From positions 210,179-274,178 of the forward strand of contig MU867110.1 of NCBI GenBank assembly GCA_033725935.1: 64,000 bases of DNA, written 5' to 3'. How positions within the stretch are numbered: position 1 is the stretch's first letter; each line of letters opens with the position of its first letter. Positions 45,921 through 56,733 of this stretch are shown here, in pieces. A program made the translations under genes and the position numbers. The DNA is from Cladorrhinum sp. PSN259 (Eukaryota > Ascomycota > Sordariomycetes > Sordariales > Podosporaceae). The notes under the pieces were generated by a model. It worked only from the letters and a program-made list of their open reading frames with translations, had not been told where the DNA came from and ran no database searches.

Positions 45921-46692
45921 TCCCTCGCATGTGTAACCGAACTTTGGATAACAATTGACTGAATCGGATCTTTAAACATCTTAACATTCTTTAATTCTAC
46001 TTGATTATGAATAAGCATTGTGGTTGGTGCTTGCGCCAACTTCATACAATTGGGTAGGCGTACGGCAGCGCTATCCAGTGCTGTGTATTGATTGATCATC
46101 CTTAAAAGCGAAAGAGCGAGTTCTTTTTTTCTCCCGCTAAATACTTGCATAATCAATGGCGGCAGGACTGTTTCCCTTTTACGCTCTTAGGCTGGAGTTC
46201 CTTCTGCATTTCCATGCATGGTATTGTGATGACCCGAAGGATTGAAGACAAGGGCATGGATGTTATCTGATCGCCCGCGGAATTCCCTTCAGAGCGTATA
46301 GGTGGAAACTGGGGACGAGTGAACTTGTCATCTTTAGGAACTGTATTCCGTAAATGCACCACGAAATGTCGCTATGTAGGGATCTGGATCGGCTCATATG
46401 GTATTCCTGAAAATGCTGTTGTAGTTCGAGATGTGTATAAATCCATATCCGTACATTGCATTGTTTCCCCACTTGAGAAGCATGTTTCCGTATCGGGAAA
46501 CCAATCGCCCGACACACCAAATTAAAAATGACAAACAAAAATAAGTATATCGCAGATATTGAAAAATAAAATAAAAGCGAAGGCTATGATCTGACTATGT
46601 CAGAACGCCCTATGCACATGACGATCACGCTTGACGTTTCTCTTCTCTGTCTTGTGTCGTAACCTATCAAATAAAAGAAACCAAAAAAGCCC

Positions 46693-46863
46693 AAAAAGGC
46701 GAAGGGCTGGTAATATTATTAATGGATTCGATCTTCATCCTTCTTTCACCTTTTTCCCCCCTTTTTCCACACACATTTTTCATACTCTTATTATGACAGA
46801 GTTTATTTATATGGTTATCAGCTACTTCGTTGGAAAATCTGGGGAAAAGAAGTAGTTTTAATG
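46693..46863 (+). repeat. Spaced hairpin repeat, copy A
   Basis: Begins with AAAAAGGCGAAGGGCTGG (46693-46710). At 46820 the sequence AGCTACTTCG opens a hairpin whose arms CTACTTC (46822-46828) and GAAGTAG (46849-46855) pair exactly, followed by TTTTAATG ending at 46863. Confidence 0.5.
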
Positions 46864-47215
46864 TCTAGGTGTGGTGAGTGTTGATGAAAAGGGGGGTTCC
46901 AACTCACTTCGTCAGAAAGGATATCAGATGTTTGGTGTTTGCTGATTGCTGTTTGTATCATTGAGCCCAGGTATATGTGACACATGTAGCTGATCACTTG
47001 ATTTGTGGTTTACAATGACTGCATGTTTTGTTGTTTTCTGTTGGACTCCAAGAAGTATGACTCGAAACACTGAAAATTAGCCAGTTGAAGGAACTGATAA
47101 AAAGCGGACGGGCTTTTAAAAAGAGAAGAGTATAGCGTGTGTGAACAGCTTGAAAATAAAGTCATACACCGATGTTGCAGAAAAATAAAGAAAATTAAGT
47201 TAAATATATAAAACG

Positions 47216-47386
47216 CAAAAAGCGAAGTTGTGGCCAGTATTGTTCCAGGCCGAAGACCCCAGCCAACTCGTGTCTTCGCCTGCTCACCGCTCCCTTCAAC
47301 CCACCAGACCTTAACCTCTCCTACTTTTTGCGCCACCTGAATAGCTACTTCGCTAGGACTGGTAGTGGAAGAAGTGGTATATAATG
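47216..47386 (+). repeat. Spaced hairpin repeat, copy B
   Basis: CAAAAAGCGAAGTTGTGG at 47216-47233, then AGCTACTTCG at 47343-47352, a near-complementary arm GAAGTGG (47371-47377) and TATATAATG ending at 47386. Distance from the first block to the hairpin is 110 bases, as in copy A. Confidence 0.5.
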
Positions 47387-47726
47387 TATGGTCTGGCCGA
47401 CGCTGGCAGGAGGGGGAAGTGGCTACTTTGTGTGATGCTGGGGGTCATATTTTTGCTGTTTTCATGATTATTGTTCGTAGTGATTGTATATCAAACATGC
47501 AGATGTTCAACTTGTCGAAAATCATAACGCTTTTGTGACAGATTGAAACAACAGAGGATAGAACAGAACACTGCGTAGATGGAAGACATAAAAATGAAGG
47601 TCAACTGGCGGCAGAGAAATCTGAAAACAAAGAGGGTAATTGGCTTTTATTTTAAGCATATAAAAGAAGAAGAGGTGGTCATTGTCTGGAACAAAAAAAA
47701 AAAAAAGAAAAAAAAAAGAAAAAAAA

Positions 47727-47828
47727 GGCAAAGCGAAGTGTTCCTCCTTGGGGAGCAACGGGAAAACGTCCATCTATTGAGTGCAGCTACTTCGCTAAAG
47801 GAGGAAGGAAGAGAAGTAGTATATAATG
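47727..47828 (+). repeat. Spaced hairpin repeat, copy C
   Basis: GGCAAAGCGAAGTGTTCC at 47727-47744, then AGCTACTTCG at 47785-47794, an exact complementary arm GAAGTAG at 47813-47819 and TATATAATG ending at 47828. The spacer between blocks is shorter than in A and B. Confidence 0.5.
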
Positions 47829-48396
47829 CGGGAACTTGTGTAGCCTTTTGGTTCCGATATGCGTTGTAGGGTTTGACAGAATCCTGCACGTCATTGTTTG
47901 CCTTATTTTTGCATTGTCAACCCTGCAACACCACTGCTTCCAAGTTTCACACCGGGACCTTAGGATCAGACATAGTAGGATGAAGGGAGGCAAGAAATTG
48001 AGACACAGCTTGACGACAGATACTGAAGATAAGAAGAAAAGATAGCTCCCATATCTTCTCGTGAAATATAGAATATCAAAAAAGACCAAGGGAAGCAGGA
48101 TGCTCTAAGTGTAAAAGAAGAGTAAAGAAAAAAAGAAAAAAAGAAAAAAAGAAGCAAAGTTTGATGGTATTTCTCTCTTTTCTTCCTTTTCTTGTTTTCT
48201 TTTAGGGGGGGGGGTTATTTTATTTTCTCATTTTTAGAGGGTTTTTTCTTCTTCATTTTTTCCATTCTTTTTTCCATTTCTTTCCTTTCGTCGTGTGTTG
48301 TCGTGAGAGCAAGAGAACCCATCACCCTCTCTATATCTTCTAATTCTCCATTCACAACTTCTCTTGAACTGTTTTGCTGGCAATGAGGAGAAAAGA

Positions 48397-48410
48397 GGTA
48401 GTATATAATG
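48397..48410 (+). repeat. Spaced hairpin repeat, partial copy D
   Basis: GGTAGTATATAATG matches the right end of copies B and C, but the left arm CTACTTC is not present. Possibly a diverged or truncated member. Confidence 0.35.
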
Positions 48411-49153
48411 TGTCTGTATATGGTAGTGCTCCTGACTCTGACAAATACGCAGTTGAACCTGTCTGCCTAGCTGTATGTATGTATGCATGTTTGTATGTCA
48501 TTGTCTGCTCTCCTCTTGCTTCCTCTTAGCAGTCATCAAACAGAGTCTACTCTTATGATTGACATTCAGCTTATCAGGCACAGGAGCAAAACTTGAAAAA
48601 GAGGGCCTCGGGGGCAGCTAATACAGTTATATTGTCTGCAAAAAGAAACAGATGACTTGGAGGGTAGTTACTTGACAGCAAGTTCCAAAATTCTTGACTG
48701 TGCCATCAATCATTATATCTCTCGGTATGGCAAAAACGAGATATTAGAAATGCCCTGAGCCCTCGGGTCCGAACAGAACCTCTGTTGGCAATCATCTTCA
48801 CATTAAGTCTTGGGCCCTCAGTGCCACATCTAATGTTCCTGAACCAAGGATCACCACCACCTGACATGATGTCCCATCCAGTCCGGCCAATCATGCAGTC
48901 CATAGACATTATAAAATTCAAACGATCCATACACAACTTGCAAATTCCGAACAGGACAACCACAAGAACCAACGACGCTCAACAACAACCAACACCAATA
49001 CGCCAACACAATTCTTTCATCCATCCATCCATGTCATACTGTATACGATGCAATACCCCACGCGCCCTGCCCATGTGCGAATGCCTATTAATCGGTCCTC
49101 ACTATATCGTCCCCACGACTAAAGGCGGAATAAGAATGAGAGGCAACACGGCC

Positions 49154-50928
49154 CTACTCGCTGCCTCCATTGCCACTCTCTCCAGCATAGATTCCATCCT
49201 TGCACAACAAAACCGCCTTCTTGAAGAATCTCCGCCACTCGAGCGGATCACCCTTCAGCTTCACGAACCGCACCTCCAGCAGCTCCTGCTCATCCGGCAA
49301 CCGGAACCGATCAACTAGCACTTCACCATGCAAGCTCTGCTGTCTCCCATCAGCAGTCTTGACCTTTAGTGCAGCAACATTTCCCTGCTCGGCATCCGCG
49401 TGAATGGGCGGCAAGTGCCCCGGCTGCGGAACATTGAGCTGATGTAGCGCATCACTCAGCATTTGCACAAGCAGCGTGGCAGGCATGTGTGAGAAGAATC
49501 TCGTGAGTGAGTACGAAGGCAAGACATCCCGGAACTGCCTGGCGTGCTGAGTGAGTGAGATTGGCACACCAGGAGTCTGAGAAAACTGGCTCATCGTCGG
49601 TTCGTCGGCGAGTGCCTCGCGTGCGGTATAGCCCAGGGCAACCGGGCCAGCTTTTCGGGCAAGCAGCGAGGCAGAAGCGTCCGAGCGGGCCAGAGGTTGA
49701 GTGGACGAGATATTGCCAATTGTTCGGAGAGTTGGTCGTTCCCAGTCGAAGAGGGCGTCCGTGATTGGGGTTTCGGGTTGGGTGGCTGGGAGTTTGGAGG
49801 CCCAAGAATTAGATGGCTGATCAGACGAATCCAGATCCATTGCTTCCGGTTGTGAATGGCGCTGCGATGGAGTTGGTGCCGAGTTGAGATCAATACGCAA
49901 CCTTGCGAGCATTTTCGTTGCTAGTTCAACAGGATCGGAGATCTTGCCGTCGGCTGTGAGGAGTGGGTTGCGTCGGGTATACCATGGATGCTGACGGATC
50001 TTCGTGAAGGAGAACCGCTTCTTCGTTTCAACATTCATCATGCCGCGCAGGAGAGAAAGCGTATCGGGTGGTATTCTCTGCCAAAGTTGATCAGAGCTGC
50101 GGCCATTTGTTCGGACATACTCTTGAAATTCCCAGCTCCCCGAGGTCGGTTCATCCCATGGCGTGTTTCCTACCAGAAGGACGAACAAAATGACACCGCA
50201 TGACCAAATATCGACGAGATCGGGGGAGTATTTTGTTGGGTCGGCGGACTTCTTCTCTCCCCGTGCGCACTTCAACACCTCGGGGGCAATGTATGGGGGA
50301 CTACCGCACATGGTGCCACTCTGTTTCCTCGCACCCTTGTACTCAAACATGGTCGCCATTCCAAAGTCGGCAATCTTCAGATTGCCGCTCTCCGACAAGA
50401 GTATGTTTTCTGGTTTTAGGTCACGGTGGGCCACACCCTTTGAGTGGATGAAGCTCACGCCACCGATGAGCTGCAAAAAGTAGAGATGGGCAATGTCTTC
50501 CTGCACGCCGACATCTGCCTCAATCTTGTCGAATAGATCGCCACCCTCGGCATATTCCATGGCGATCCATCTCCAGATGGAATCCTCGCCGGTTGCAAAC
50601 CACTCGATGATGTTTGGATGTTGGCCGATGTGAGAGTGCAGTGACACTTCCATAGCGATTTGCTTTGCTGATATTCGGCCATGTTTAGTAGCATAGCCCT
50701 TGTGTATTAACTTGACAGCAAACACGGGTGTTGGCGCATCGAGTGGGATGGCCTTTTTGATGCTGCGGTGACAGGTCAGTACTGGTGGAGCCTTGATGCA
50801 GTGTGTAAATGAGAGGAGGGATGCCTGATAAAGGGATCTTACGATGCATAGGCGCCCCGTCCGATCGTTTTTGAAACGATGCGGAAGGGGAGGTCGTTTG
50901 GGAGAGGGTCTAGTTGCGACTGTTGCAT
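49154..50928 (-). CDS. CHK1: Serine/threonine checkpoint kinase CHK1
   Basis: DNA-damage checkpoint effector kinase that blocks mitotic entry after activation by an ATR-type kinase. Two minus-strand exons, 50928-50843 and 50762-49154, with an 80-nt intron (GTAAGA donor, CTGAC branch, CCGCAG acceptor). Product 564 residues. The first exon holds the P-loop GRGAYA (residues 24-28), the intron falls just after it, and the catalytic residues follow: Lys46 in FAVKLIHKG, HRDLKPEN with Asp143, DFG with Asp161, and GTMCGSPPYIAPEVL, the CHK1-type activation segment. WSCGVILFVLLVGNTPWDEP completes the kinase. The C-terminal part has the regulatory KA1-like region (FSHMPATLLVQMLSDALHQL, KGDPLEWRRFFKKAVLLCKDGI). 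Candidate SQ/TQ sites lie in the linker (for example PATQPE). Divergent from the Ubc11-type gene. Confidence 0.92.
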
Positions 50929-51782
50929 TTTTGATGATGATTAGTTGATGAAAAGCTGGCGAGAAATGTATGTTGTGTGTTGATCTAAGGGGGGTTTGTT
51001 TATTTGTCGATAGTCACCATCGCGGGGTATAATCCTGGTCAAAAGGGACAAGAAAACAATGTTCCAAAAGAAGATGGCCCTGGTTGCAATTACCAAACAG
51101 AATGCAGTGCCACTGTAAATAACCGGCACGTGTATTCAGGAAGAAAGGTACAACTCACCATTATGGTACCACGCGTTTAATTGTCACTCGTCGACGCGTC
51201 TTCTGGACTCAAAGTCGCGTAAAGTGATTTAATTGATCGCCGCAAGGAAGGTGGGTGTTGGGGTGGTCGTCTTTTGTTTTGCTGGAAAAAGTGGGTGCAT
51301 TTTTGCAGATTCATTGGTTGGGAAGCTCGAAAAACGCTTGGACCACCACAAATTGGACGCTGCGGTTGCCAGAGGGTCCTCAATTCGTCACCTAGCCGGC
51401 GGTGGGGGCCTGCAAAGTTGGGTCCTTCTGTAAACATTCCTCTCTCGTCCTTTGACTCCCAACTTCCAAGTTCCAGCCGCCCCCCCCAGTGATCAAACCA
51501 GCCAGTCGGTCACTTCCCAGCGTTCCTTTCTATCCCAATCTTCCATCAACCTTGTGCGCCTTCTCCTTGGTCAAGGTTACAAATCCAAATCCCTAAAGCC
51601 GACACTTTGTGGTGTGCAGGTATGCATCGACCCCTTGCCCCCGGCCAAACCTCCTAAAGATCGATATTAACCTACCTTACCTATGGTGTAATAGTATTTG
51701 CCAAAGACAATCATTCTTTTGGAATAACAGTCTTTGTCTTGTACAACAACACCGACCCAATTGGTTGCCGCAAATCATCATA
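50929..51782. other. Divergent promoter, CHK1 / Ubc11-type E2
   Basis: 854 bases between two cell-cycle genes transcribed away from each other. CT-rich stretch 51440-51545 lies before the E2 leader. An ACGCGT box, a possible MBF-type site, is present at 51170-51175 and again at 51194-51199. Confidence 0.5.
51170..51199. promoter_or_regulatory. Two ACGCGT (MCB-like) boxes
   Basis: The stretch reads CCACGCGTTTAATTG then GTCGACGCGTCTTC: two ACGCGT hexamers 24 bases apart in the shared promoter of CHK1 and the E2. In yeasts ACGCGT is the MBF site driving G1/S transcription. Function here is inferred only. Confidence 0.45.
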
Positions 51783-52447
51783 ATGTCTTACATGGACGAT
51801 TCTCAAAACTCTGCCCCTGGCAGTGTCCCGGCCGGCAAGATGGGCACCGCGAGAAAGCCTGAGGCAGGTCAAAATGCCACCAAGAGGTAGGTTTTGTTTT
51901 CGCAAGAGGAAAATTGTTGCGCTTGTACCTGACAACACGACTACGCAGATTGCAGACGGAGCTTATGCAGTTGATGACCTCGCCGGCGCCCGGCGTTTCT
52001 GCATTCCCATCGGCAGATGGCAACCTGCTTTCGTGGCGCGCTACCATCGAGGGTCCCGAGGATACTCACTATTCGGGCCTCACTTTCAAGCTCAGCTTCG
52101 AATTTCCCGCCAACTACCCCTACCACCCGCCCACTGTCCTCTTTCAGACGCCCATCTACCACCCCAATGTCGATTTCTCGGGGCGCATCTGCCTTGACAT
52201 CCTCAAGGACAAATGGACTGCCGCCTACAATATCCAGAGCGTACTTCTGAGTCTGCAGTCTTTGCTTGGGGAGCCGAACAAGTATTTGAGATCCATGTGT
52301 CCATGCTAGTCAACTGTTGTCGCTAACCATGTTCTGTATAGCAATTCCCCCCTGAACGGAGAGGCTGCTGAGCTCTGGGACAAGGACCCAGCTCTTTTCA
52401 AGGCCAAGGTCATGGATCGCCACAAGGACATCGACGAGGAGGACTGA
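51783..52447 (+). CDS. UBC11: Ubiquitin-conjugating enzyme E2, UBE2C/Ubc11 type
   Basis: E2 partner of the anaphase-promoting complex, which ubiquitinates cyclins and securin. Three exons: 51783-51886, 51949-52281 and 52342-52447, with introns of 62 and 60 nt (the second donor is GTATTT; a CTAAC branch precedes its acceptor). Product 180 residues. A disordered N-terminal extension of about 34 residues, typical of UBE2C/UbcH10, precedes the UBC fold: RLQTELMQLM, the NLLSWRATIEGPEDTHYSG segment, the YPYHPPTVLFQTPIYHPNVD block and the active site GRICLDILKDKW with catalytic Cys116. QSLLGEPNNSPLN and ELW follow, then a short C-terminal helix ending in DEED. Both splices restore these conserved blocks, which supports the model. 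Divergent partner of CHK1. Confidence 0.92.
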
Positions 52448-52968
52448 ACGGACGGACGGGAAGAAAGGGTGGCGCATTTTTACAATTTGGGTCTTTATGG
52501 ATAACTTGACTCGTTCAAGTCTTGTCTGGCGTGGAATTCCCTGGCGTATTGGTTTGCCTATTAAGGTTTGCATTTCCATGGGGCGGCACAGGAAAGGTCA
52601 TGGATATCCCGCATTGTTGTTGTTTTCTCCTGCCTCCGAGGCAGTTTCTGAAGTACATTCAAAGCATTGGTCCCAATGGACATCATTGGTGGTCCATATG
52701 AGCGTATTATTCTGAGATAAATCCCAGCCAAGCGTCACTTCTGCACAAAAAGGTTCCCTGTTGATCGTCACACCCCAAACCCCATTAAACGCCTTGACCG
52801 TGGTTCAAATGGTTGTTTGATATCGGGGGAGGGCCGTATTTACGAACCCATTTATTCGTAAAGAGGAAGCTAGATGTCATGGAAAACTCCTTGTAAAAGC
52901 CCAATGCCGCACCACCCTAAACCGAACCACGGCCCAAAACTCGATCCCGATTTTTGCACACAACCACT
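52448..52968. other. Convergent intergenic region
   Basis: About 520 bases between the 3' ends of the E2 and eL31. Nothing else seen. Confidence 0.6.
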
Positions 52969-53544
52969 TTACTCCTCTACGACAACGGTATGGAGACCCT
53001 TGGGGTTCTTGACGTTGACGGCCTGGACGTAGCTGTAGAGCTTCTCCTTGGCGCCCTCCTCGTCGTTACGTCTCCGGGAAATACGGACGCGGATTCTGTA
53101 AGGAACGCCCTTGACACCCTGCTCCCAGACCTTCTTGTTCAGCTGGGGGTCGAGGCGGACATCGGTGGTGCCCTAAATTCCATCAATGTCAGTTTCCTTT
53201 CTTTCATCCGCCAACCAAGCTATCCCAGCCCCATCTCTCATGTTCTCGTTTCGGGGGTTGGGGTTTTCGTCGGACTGGTGTATCTGGACTGTATCATTGT
53301 GTTCGAACGTACCATGGACTTGTAGGCGAACTCCTTGATCTCCTTGATGGCCTTGGGGGCTCTCTTCTTGAAGGTCACACCGTGAAGCTGCCCATCCGGT
53401 CAGTATCCTTGCACTTCCAGCTTCTATGTCGATCGTTCCGTGTAACATACGCGCTTGTGAAGGTGGATGGTGTACTCGCGGGCAACAACGTCGGCGATGG
53501 CCGAGCGCTGGGTCTTGCCAGAAGCCTTCTTGGTGGACGACATC
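52969..53544 (-). CDS. RPL31: 60S ribosomal protein eL31, first exon frameshifted
   Basis: Large-subunit ribosomal protein at the exit tunnel. Minus-strand exons 53544-53451, 53387-53313 and 53172-52969, with introns of 63 and 140 nt (branch sites CTGAC). Conserved blocks: AIADVVAREYTIHLHKR, LHGVTFKKRAPKAIKEIKEF, DVRLDPQLNKKVWEQGVKGV, RIRVRISRRRNDEEGAKEK and YVQAVNVKNPKGLHTVVVEE. The only ATG (53544, MSSTKKAS) is out of frame by one base with all of this: exon 1 is 94 bases where 93 are needed, and the break lies between codon 8 and GKTQRS, around 53520-53521. A 5' UTR intron is predicted at 53546-53648 (GTACGT donor, CTAAC branch, CTTAG acceptor, one base before the ATG). With the frame corrected the protein would be 123 residues, the normal length, so a sequence error is the simplest explanation. 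Confidence 0.85.
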
Positions 53545-54494
53545 CTAAGAGAGTCAGGTTAGCGGGGCTTGCTGCAGACCAGATTCAAAATGCCAGCAAC
53601 GATTTCTCCTTCAGAAATTGAGAAATGATGGCGGCAGCAATTACGTACTTTGGAGTCGTGGGTTCTCGTGCACTCGGAATCGGTTGAGTGGTGTCGAGGA
53701 GTCGCGGGTCTGATGGGTGTCGATAAACCTACCTCTGGGAATTTTGCACCTAGTTTTTCCGCGAAATCTGGAAAGTGCGGGCTCTGGGCTCAGAGTCCTC
53801 GTCTAATTGCCCTAAAGTGGAATGGCGGCTTGCATTTTCAGTCCCACTTTTGTCCTGTGGCTCGCCCAGATTTTGGCAGCCAATGCCGGCTCTCTGACAC
53901 TGGCAAACAGCTGAAGTCACGAACTGCTCGGATGCAACCAATGACGACTCCCTCCACAGCCAATCTTGGAAAGCAATTGGATTCAGGGAATTGGAGACGG
54001 ACCCCTTGCTCATCAGACTGCTCTCGTTTGCAGGGGAAGCCGTGCACTCCAAGGGAGGGCCCATCGCGCCAACTCCTGCGCCGTCAATCTCCAGTCTCAA
54101 CCACATTTCACCACCTCAATCGTCGCAATTCGCGCTGCCAACGCTTCTTCGCCCTGGTGCGCTGAGCGCACTCACCACGCTCCCCCCCCGCCATCGAACT
54201 ACAAAACCCCGTTCTAGTTGATTTCCCCGCGCTGTAACCGACAATAAGAGGACAATTGTTTAAGTGCCAACGGCGGCGCTATTGTTCACTAAACTCAATT
54301 TACGCGACCGAGAGCAATTACGAGCGTCTACTCAACGCAACTCGCGAATCGTCGAAACTAAAACCTGTCGAGGTACTTTTTTTTTCGGAACACCTTTCCA
54401 ACCCCTCCTTCGACCTCCGAATTTTCAATCGTTACGAGCTACCTCTCGTTTCTTTGCTTCCGTCACCCTTCAACATCACCGCACCCCACGCAAA
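53545..54494. other. Divergent promoter, eL31 / RAX1
   Basis: 950 bases between divergent starts. Contains the predicted eL31 5' UTR intron (53546-53648) and a GCCCTAAAG site (53809-53817). The remaining frames are not supported. Confidence 0.6.
53809..53817 (+). promoter_or_regulatory. GCCCTAAAG element upstream of eL31
   Basis: The same 9-mer as at 20529, here about 265 bases upstream of the eL31 start and antisense to the gene. It contains the RCCCTAA core recognised by Tbf1-type factors. Confidence 0.5.
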
Positions 54495-55694
54495 ATGTCG
54501 GCACCAGTACCATCGACACCCTCGCCGGTGCCCGATTTAAATCGGAACCGTTTACCAACTTTGTTTGAGGTCCTCAGCCGACGAACACTGCCTCCTGTTG
54601 ACTTGTTTTCGTTCTACATCTACATGAGAGACCAGCAACGGTCTGTTGACTACCTGGATTTTTGGTGGGTTGCAACCCTCATTTGACATGTACGACAACC
54701 TATTTGCTAACGTCAGTTAAGGCTCGATGTTGCCCAACACATGTCCCTCTGCCGCCATTATGTGCGAGAGCTTCGGCGATCAGTTCTTGTCGGCACTCCA
54801 GAGCTTGACAAGACGTCAAAACGATCATCAGCTATTTTGGAGAATATGGGAGAGATGAGCTATTCTGCTGCAGGGCCGTCAATGTACCAATCGGAGAAGG
54901 ATAAAGATCAGGATGCACAAATGTCGGCGTTCTTGAGGGAAGAGCGACACAATCACGAGTCGCCGCACAGCAGCAATGGTAGGCATGCTCGACTAAGTAC
55001 AAATATCAACAGCACCCCAGAGGAATTTTCCTCCAATTCACCTGCTCACACGGTTGCCCGGCAAGATATCAGAGCATCTGCTGAGAAGATACTCTATACA
55101 TTCCTTCTACCTGGCGCAGAACGCGAGATAACGCTCCCGGGTTCAATAACTCAGGATGTCACGACAGCAGTTGAGGAGTACGGACGGGACGACCCTGAGG
55201 TTTTTGACGTTGCCAAGGATTATGTCTTCCAGGCCATGGAACGAGATGCTTTCCCCGGATTTCTTAGAATGAAGGCGCTCGGTAATCTCATCCCTCCTAC
55301 CCTCATCATGCGCCTTATTCTTGGGTTGGTTTCCATGTTTGGCGGCTTCTGGGCAGCCTTCATTTTGATATTCCTGGATGAAGGACGAACAACGAGACTC
55401 TGGGTAAGTAATGACGTATGGTTCCATGCTCTTTGTGGCGCTAACCAAAGTCCACAGCTCATACTCCCATTTACCATTGGGGTTTACTGCCTCGCCTCTT
55501 ACCAATATTCACTTGACCCAGTCATTGCCCTCATTGGGCTAAGCGAGTACACCCCCTTCAACTTCTCCCGAGTACGAGAACCATACGTCCGGAAACTCCT
55601 TGCTCGAAGAGCGGTCATGGTTCTTGCTGTGACGATCCTCATTGACGCAGCGTTATGTGTCCTGTTCATTCTTGTTCCAGGGAAACGGCTATGA
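54495..55694 (+). CDS. RAX1: RGS-domain membrane protein Rax1
   Basis: Polarity-landmark protein, first known from bipolar bud-site selection in yeast, where Rax1 pairs with Rax2; in hyphae it is linked to polarised growth. Three exons: 54495-54664, 54722-55403 and 55458-55694; introns 57 and 54 nt. Product 362 residues. The RGS fold is split: LPTLFEVLSRRTLPPVDLFSFY (about 20-45) and YLDFWLDVAQHMSLCRHYVREL, then a long Ser/Asp-rich insertion, then DIRASAEKILYTFLLPGAER and VFDVAKDYVFQAMERDAFPGFLR. Three membrane helices follow (about 247-276, 286-303 and 335-357), ending in LVPGKRL. The second intron has GTAAGT, CTAAC and CACAG signals but is stop-free and a multiple of three, so retention would add 18 residues. 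RGS activity on a G-alpha is not established for Rax1. Confidence 0.88.
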
Positions 55695-56733
55695 GGAAAA
55701 TAAACGAACAGCCAAAAATCGGGAGTCGTTGCGGCTGGATCCGTACTTCTTCCTACCTTTTCTTGAAATCAAGTAACCCCACAACACATACAAAACAACT
55801 ATCAAAAATATTTTCTACCACTTAATTCCATGGCGTCACTCACTATCACCATCATCAAAATTTCAGGTCTCAGACAGGGGAAAATGATGAAAGCCATTTT
55901 ATGAAGTAGCGCTCTCTTCTTTTCTTATCCCCACCCTTTATTTTATTTTTCCGAACTCTTTTTTTGGTAGAAAAGAGAAAGCATCAGATGCCACGAGAAA
56001 GACAGAGAGAGACCCACAGAATCTTTCTATCATTATTCACGACTGACATGAATATGGTAACTTACTCGGGGGGGTTTTTGTTGCTTTTTGTTCCTTATTT
56101 GTCCAAGATTTTACAATACAAATCATTTTTCTAAGGTCGGCTTTGTAAAGGAAGAGGACGACGAGTGAAGGAGTTTAAAGGGTAAAGGAGAAATATGGTG
56201 GAATGGATGGAGGACAACTTCAGGTAAACTGGGAACTCTACTGGAACTCTCTGGACCGACAAAAATGGCGCTTTCAGGTGTTCAGGATATCTTTTTTTCA
56301 ACCCCCCCAATAATACCAGCGAATAATTTAGCCCTATGTCTACTTCTACTATCGAAGGGAAGTGTGGGGTCTGGTTTCTTCTTGGTGGGCAGTGCGGAGA
56401 TTACGAATGCTTTTCTTCTTTCTGCGTGGTTTAGTGATCTTTCAGGTACCAACTTTGAAATGTAATGTACAATTATGGACAAGTTGATCACTTTTTGATA
56501 TGAAAACGTGACATCGATGATATCTATGCATTGACGGGCACTTATCATAAGGGCCCGACGTTTTGTGCTATTATACTTTCTACCCTTCCTTACACTTATG
56601 CAGCCCAATACAGCATTGCCCCAACTTCTTCATCATTTCTAGAAAGGCATGTTCCACCCTCCTTCCCTCTCATCTGTCGGTAGTTGCTTCTCTTACCGCT
56701 TTCACGGTTGAACAGTCCTCCGTTGTCTAATCA
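55695..56733. other. Convergent intergenic region
   Basis: About 1 kb between the 3' ends of RAX1 and CSN7. AT-rich with short poly-T and poly-C tracts. No gene seen. Confidence 0.6.

Larger units (their letters stand above)
45132..49153. other. Gene-free region with repeated elements
   Basis: About 4 kb between the AKR start and the CHK1 stop. Holds the AKR promoter, a CGT run, an inverted-repeat element (45685-45920), spaced hairpin motif copies (46693-48410), A-rich and T-rich tracts (47693-47727, 48120-48150, 48190-48290) and a CATC run near 49018-49031. The frame at 48785-49318 overlaps CHK1 and is not credible as a gene. Confidence 0.6.

Noticed and set aside
48785..49318. 177-codon plus frame overlapping the CHK1 3' end
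   Set aside because: Antisense shadow of the kinase C-terminus extended into spacer; no domain.
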